From Dendrolimus kikuchii (Eukaryota > Arthropoda > Insecta > Lepidoptera > Lasiocampidae): DNA of 64,000 nucleotides. The notes under the pieces were generated by a model. The model did no database searches. It saw only the letters and a list, made by a program, of their open reading frames with translations, and was not told where the DNA came from. This document shows positions 59,741 through 64,000 of this stretch, one piece after another. The translations under genes and the position numbers were made by a program. Each line of letters starts with the position of its first letter. Within the stretch, counting starts at the first letter, position 1. The stretch is taken from contig CM034397.1 in NCBI GenBank assembly GCA_019925095.2, positions 6,591,763 through 6,655,762 of the forward strand, read 5' to 3'.

Positions 59741-61470
59741 CTGTATTGAAAAAATAGAAAACTATTTATTACACATCGTAAAATTCTTATTGACCAACTT
59801 TTTATGTTGACCTTCATTTAGGAGAAATAATATCAAGAATCACAGTGTATTGTTATCGGCAATAAGAATAATTCACATCACAAGTGAACGGTTGGTGTGC
59901 AAACCCATATCTTACAAATTGAGTGATAAGCAACTGTACCTATCTGCTCATATTTATTTAACTGTGTGTGCAAAACGTTTTAAATTCCAGATTTCGCTAG
60001 TATCAGTATTGATAACAGTTCTTGCTCTTTGCACAATGTAAGCCATATGTATGATTTTTAGTGAAAAGTACTAAAAAACATTCTGCAGGAAATGATACCA
60101 TATTTATTTACTCATAGTAGGTTACAACAAGATCCGGATGGTAAATAAGGTCAATATGAAATGCATAAACAACTGACTACAGCTAAGCAATAGGAAACAA
60201 AGATTTCTGTGAGCTTAGGTATGTTTGTCAAGTAATTAATAATAAAGAACTTCTGGAATAACTGCATCCGATGATGATAATAACTTACCGAAACTGAATG
60301 AGAACACTTCTCCTTCTCCAACTGCTCAACATAGTTAAGAACCTCGGGCGTGCTGATGGAGTGGGAAGGCCAAAGGGGTGCACGTGCCACATCGACCGAG
60401 AGGCCCCCGCGCCCAGCCATCCCGGTCTCTTGCAATAACCCCTCTCTACCCCGATCCGTAGATATGACATATTCCGAAATTACTACATTATTGGTCTCCA
60501 CTTCCCGCGGAGTGACAGAAATACATTTTGAATCAAGAGAATCCTCCTGGTAGATGAAGGGCACCTCGTTTTGAGTCTTGTTGTACGTGTAGTCTGTGTC
60601 GTGGGTGCTTGCCCAGTGTTGGGTCGGCTCTGAGGTGAGCCACTGGCTAGCTTCTGCCACCTTTTCTGACGTTAAACCCCCAATCACTATCGGCAAGCTG
60701 CCTAAATCTAAGAACTGTTCTTGGTATTGAATATTACTAGGCTCTTCATCTTGTGTTGTTAAAAGACTGTTCTCGAACGGACCGAAACCGTCGATAGTCG
60801 GTGACAACGGGTCCATGCGTGTATTGTTATTGTAAAAGCCTGTGTGGGCGTAAGGAGAGTTAGCGTCAAACGCATCCCAACCTTGCGGTGAGAATGATGT
60901 GTAAGTGTTGTCCATGTTAAGTGCCCTGTCTTCAATTATTTTCGGGGAATCTGTTGAAGACAAGATATTGTTAACTAATACTTTTGACTTGTCACAAGGA
61001 AAACAATTGCATTAGGATAAACAAATAGATACTAATACTCACCAATGGTTTGTACTTGTTCTTCCTTGGCGGGAGTGGAGCACCACTGGACCAGATCTTG
61101 GAAGAACTCGGAGTCCGATTCGTGACACATTAAGCTCTCGAATAGTGGCTCCGGTTTCAAAAAATCCTGAAAATAGATGAGCAGATGTTAACTGGAGTTC
61201 GAATCGAATGCGCTATCGGATAACTAAAAATTAACTTAACATTAATAAAATGTATATAATTACGTTAGTAGTACTCACGGTTGGCGACGCTCTTCTTACC
61301 TCGGAATAGCTGGTGGTGGCCACGGGCGACGGTGGTGAGGCTCCTGCGTATCCGTCGGTAATCACTCCGGTTGAACCGTTCACCTGCTGATTCTTGGTTG
61401 CCTTTAAACGATCTATTTCTACCACTTTCAAAACAGTTTGAGTCTTGAGACTCGTTTGCGAAAAAACCAT
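59138..61470 (-). CDS. AT-hook / bZIP transcription factor (C/EBP-like; Xrp1 candidate)
   Basis: Nuclear DNA-binding protein by its domains. Coding exons on the minus strand: 61470-61279, 61166-61043, 60950-60289, 59740-59138; GT-AG, phases agree, 526 aa plus TAA. Seen: N-terminal acidic/aromatic segment DFLKPEPLFESLMCHESDSE (65 onward), a long Ser/Thr/Asn-rich middle, AT-hook RRGRPPKRR (430-438), basic region RELRDKNNEASKRSRMNRK (463-481) and a zipper with Leu/Leu/Leu/Met every seven residues (494, 501, 508, 515). AT-hook plus C/EBP-like bZIP at the C-terminus is the layout of Drosophila Xrp1, a stress and cell-competition factor; orthology is inferred. The frame has no ATG before 61470 and a TAG upstream, which decides the start. 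Two uORFs overlap it. Confidence 0.82.
60289..60950 (-). CDS. bZIP gene exon 3
   Basis: Acceptor TTCAACAG, donor TCG|GTAAGT. Encodes residues 106-326, from DSPKIIEDRALNMDN to EQLEKEKCSHSVS. Low-similarity region rich in Ser, Thr, Asn and Pro, with PLSPTIDGFGPFENSLL. No domain recognised. Confidence 0.83.
61043..61166 (-). CDS. bZIP gene exon 2
   Basis: Acceptor TTTTCAG, donor G|GTGAGT. Encodes DFLKPEPLFESLMCHESDSE, FFQDLVQWCSTPAKEEQVQT and I. Acidic and aromatic residues suggest an activation segment; this is inference. Confidence 0.82.
61279..61470 (-). CDS. bZIP gene exon 1 coding part
   Basis: Begins MVFSQTSLKTQTVLKVVE and ends SPPSPVATTSYSEVRRASPT at donor ACC|GTGAGT. A second, better-matching donor GAG|GTAAGA lies exactly 21 nt earlier (exon end 61300), also phase 0, removing VRRASPT. 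The start ATG has G at -3 and G at +4. Confidence 0.68.
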
Positions 61471-61598
61471 ATCTTTTGGTGTTTGAATTGATGTACTGAT
61501 TTCCGATATCGTCGCTCCGACTCGGACAGGTGATCTTTTGAGCAACCATTTTGAATAGAACTACAAACAGAAATGATACGACGTAACATAATGTGCAT
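61428..61598 (-). promoter_or_regulatory. Overlapping uORF A of bZIP gene (56 codons)
   Basis: ATG at 61598-61596 (A at -3) opens a 56-codon frame closing with TGA at 61430-61428, beyond the main ATG at 61470 and out of frame with it. A second ATG in the same frame is at 61589. It is in the mRNA only if transcription starts right of 61598, as the TATA-like site suggests. Confidence 0.5.
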
Positions 61599-61664
61599 AT
61601 TCTTATGAAGCGAGGTGAGTCGGGAAGGAAACGAGGAAGCGAGACGTAGATGGCGTGGAAACCG

Positions 61665-61674
61665 ATATTATATA
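61665..61674 (-). promoter_or_regulatory. TATA-like box of bZIP gene
   Basis: TATATAATAT on the minus strand, about 65-75 nt before the first leader ATG. It predicts a transcription start near 61635-61645. A C/EBP half-site-like ATTGCGGAAG lies about 20 nt further upstream. Confidence 0.45.
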
Positions 61675-61704
61675 TCAAGGCGGAGGGGCCGCTTCCGCAA
61701 TCTC

Positions 61705-64000
61705 ATTTTTTTTTAGATGTTTGTTAAGAGGCCCTCCACCGGTAAGAGTTAATGTTTATGGAATTAATTTACAAATAGACATAATACTAAATAGACATAC
61801 ATATTAAATAGATGATAGCGGGGCCAACGTGACCAAACGTGTATTTTTTACGATGGTCACATGTATAAAGGTCGAAACCTTGAAATATAAATACTTATGA
61901 ACATCGTTAAATTAAATAAAAGAAATAGATATTGTGTGATACAAAAAACGAGAGTAATGATGATTGCATAAATATAAAAATTTGTATAATTTGAAAGTGT
62001 TATAGAAACGAAGATAAATGTATTTTGGTAAAGGTCATATCAATTTTTTTATAGTTGCCGTCGAGTATGCAATCAACATAATGTCACCTGCCCTTATGAT
62101 GGTATTGTTCATGACACCATTTTATTGTAACACCAAAGGTGCTAAGTAATGATTTGAAACGTATGGAGAAAAAAACCACATAGTTTCCTATTCTCGGTTG
62201 CCATTTTTATTTCGAGCGACTACGGTACTTGACAACGGAAATTTCAGTGATATAACTACTGTTTTTCAAGTGATGAATTGTAACTTTAAAAATAAAGACT
62301 TATATACAACTTATATAATTATAATAACTAATAACGGCTTAATTAATCTAGTAAATTATATCAAAGCTATGTTACTTATATAAGTCTTACAACTAGAAAT
62401 TGATTATTAATTAACAGAAAAAAGTTTTATAACGAATGTTAAAATTAGAAAAGAAATTAAATAACTATTTGAAAACAACAACGTTAAGTTTGTCTTTAGT
62501 GGCCAGGCCTCTGACGTGGCAAAGTAACTGACCTTGCGCGTGGCTATCACAATTATCCGATATCCTGTTACTACCTACTGTCTTTTCATTAAAATATTTA
62601 TTAACTATGTGGCTATTTTTATAGGAAAATCGGCCGATTAGACAATTAACAATGTATTATGGAGATTGTAGAACTTTTAATGGTGAAATGATGACATGAA
62701 CTGGATGGAACAAACGGCATGCATTAATGGGTTATGATGCGATATGAAAAAGAAAAACATGTCGAAGATTATTAGATTTTACTGAAATTATATAAAAAGT
62801 TATTAGTAGAGGTATTCATAAGACTTTGTCATTAAGAAATACCGTTTACTGACTGATAGCACCGTTTAGAATTAATTACTTTTCAATGTTGTCTTAGAGA
62901 CAACTTTAATCTTTACACTACTACTGGTATTATATTTGGGGGCAATGATTAATTTGATTTTCATATTCGAAGGATTATGAAGTAAACAAGGGAACTGTTT
63001 AACTCTTCTGTTCACGTCTTCTTCTTGACTGCCTAAATTGGCTTGAAAGTTGAAATCCTGCGAACAAACTTTTAAAATGGGGAACGGATGAACGCTATTA
63101 CTCACTTTATTGAACTCTTCTTGAGTTCCTATTGAAATCTTAGCTCTTTAGGCGCCGAACCAAGCAATTGTCCCGACAGAAGGCCTGCAACAAATAAATG
63201 ATTCCATTTAATAATCACATAGTTATAACACTTGACCAAATTCTTCAGGCTCTAGAAATTATATACTGGATAATTCATAAAGAAACTGAATCTTTCAAGC
63301 ATATAAACTCTACAGCTTGAGTGCAGAAGGCTACGCACTACTTGATTTTGTATGAAAATCCATATTTAGCGCAACTAGCAGCTACTGAGAACAGTCATAT
63401 ATTTTGCTGTCAAACAATGAGCAAAAAACTATTACCAAAATTCTTGTCTCTTTATATAATTATTTTGTTCGACGAACCGTCTCTATATTATTATAATAAA
63501 TGATACCTATTATGTTTTACCAGTTTTTATTATTTGGGGGGCAGAACTCATGTCGCATCATTATTGTTATCACAACTATCGTATGACGACAAAGATATCA
63601 ACCCACGTATGTGGAAATTTACTAGACATAAAACGACTTTCGGTAAATTAGACGCACTAATTGCTTTATTCCATTTAGAAATGATATATAAAGAAAAGTC
63701 ATAACCTATCATTTAAAAGATAAAATACGTTGTTACAATTGTTATCACATTTGGCATTTTACCAAGTAAGAGGAGTTCTCAGAAACGATGTTTGTGATAA
63801 AATACTCTAGAACAGTATAAAAACAAAGTTAAAAATAAAACTTCCACAGCGAAACGTGGCTGGTGATAGATAAACCAAATACTTTTGACTTTTTCTTTGA
63901 AATTATAAACCGTGCCGTAATAATTAAATCTAGTCAGAAGTGATTCTCAAGCGAGCAAAAAAATTCACAGACTTGAAACCTGGGGGATGCTGTCATGATT
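61705..64000. other. Region upstream of the bZIP gene
   Basis: AT-rich, few recognisable repeats. Only the weak candidate at 62872-63190 stands out. Confidence 0.45.
62872..63190 (-). pseudogene. Candidate C-terminal exon or broken gene fragment, unknown protein
   Basis: An open frame ending at 62872 reads AKISIGTQEEFNKVSNSVHP, then FPILKVCSQDFNFQANLGSQ, EEDVNRRVKQFPCLLHNPSN and a Lys/Ser-rich tail; about 85 codons, not repeat-like. Upstream there is a good acceptor TTTGTTGCAG at about 63185, followed by another frame reading LLSGQLLGSAPKELRFQ that stops just where the first becomes open. One base change in length would join them. No family recognised. It may be a real exon with a different splice site, a broken exon or chance. 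Confidence 0.25.

Larger units (their letters stand above)
60950..61549 (-). promoter_or_regulatory. Overlapping uORF B of bZIP gene (131 codons after splicing)
   Basis: ATG at 61549-61547 with A at -3 and G at +4. The frame runs through exon 1, crosses the splice to exon 2 and ends at a TGA whose last base is the first base of exon 3. It overlaps the main ORF start by about 80 nt upstream and then for all of exons 1-2. Long overlapping uORFs normally repress the main ORF and are bypassed when eIF2 is phosphorylated. Confidence 0.55.

Noticed and set aside
61231..61545. A bZIP start at 61545 reading LKRSPVRVGATISEI
   Set aside because: The codon there is TTG, and a TAG lies shortly upstream in that frame. 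The first ATG in frame is at 61470.
62125..62150. CACCAAAGGTGCT as another LINE-tail A copy
   Set aside because: Only about 18 bp match and the flanks do not.
1..64000. CRISPR arrays, operons, ribosome-binding sites, bacterial terminators
   Set aside because: The window is clearly animal nuclear DNA, and no regularly spaced repeat array was seen.

Overview
This is an AT-rich eukaryotic window with short GT-AG-bounded exons, large introns and dense interspersed repeats. The repeat types are tRNA-derived SINEs, a DD37D maT mariner, Penelope, RTE-like LINE pieces, palindromic MITEs and Helitron-like 'CTAGT' ends. Together with the encoded proteins they point to an insect, most likely a moth or butterfly (Lepidoptera). 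All gene models below were built by hand from reading frames, splice sites and exon phase; no search was run.

Three protein genes are supported. (1) FER/Fps tyrosine kinase, minus strand: only the first two coding exons (25450-25645 and 20618-20808) are recognised. They encode the N-terminal half of the F-BAR domain. The rest of the gene must lie to the left, in long introns or beyond base 1. (2) eIF4B, plus strand, 31942-52652: a complete 14-exon model of 585 codons in continuous frame. It has a conserved N-terminus, one RRM, a long Arg/Asp/Gly-rich region, the PKLNL and FGAAKPVDTAA motifs, a charged helix and an RD/RDY repeat exon. (3) An AT-hook plus bZIP transcription factor (C/EBP-like basic region, best candidate Xrp1), minus strand, 61470-59138, four coding exons. 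Its 5' leader carries two upstream ORFs that overlap the proposed main start.

Layout: 1-20.6 kb is repeat-rich non-coding DNA downstream of FER exon 2. It holds three copies of one SINE-like family, each with perfect target-site duplications. 20.6-25.6 kb holds the FER exons and a GC-rich promoter region. 25.6-31.9 kb is a head-to-head intergenic region with MITEs, a long TA microsatellite and a Penelope-like element. 31.9-52.7 kb is eIF4B, with a maT mariner inside intron 8 and many repeats in other introns. 52.7-59.1 kb is a tail-to-tail intergenic region with a 5'-truncated LINE flanked by an 11-bp duplication. 59.1-61.7 kb is the bZIP gene. 61.7-64 kb is mostly unexplained sequence with one weak candidate exon.

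eIF4B (helicase cofactor in cap-dependent translation) and the bZIP factor, whose leader looks built for translational control, are functionally related only in a loose sense. Nothing in the sequence shows that they are co-regulated.
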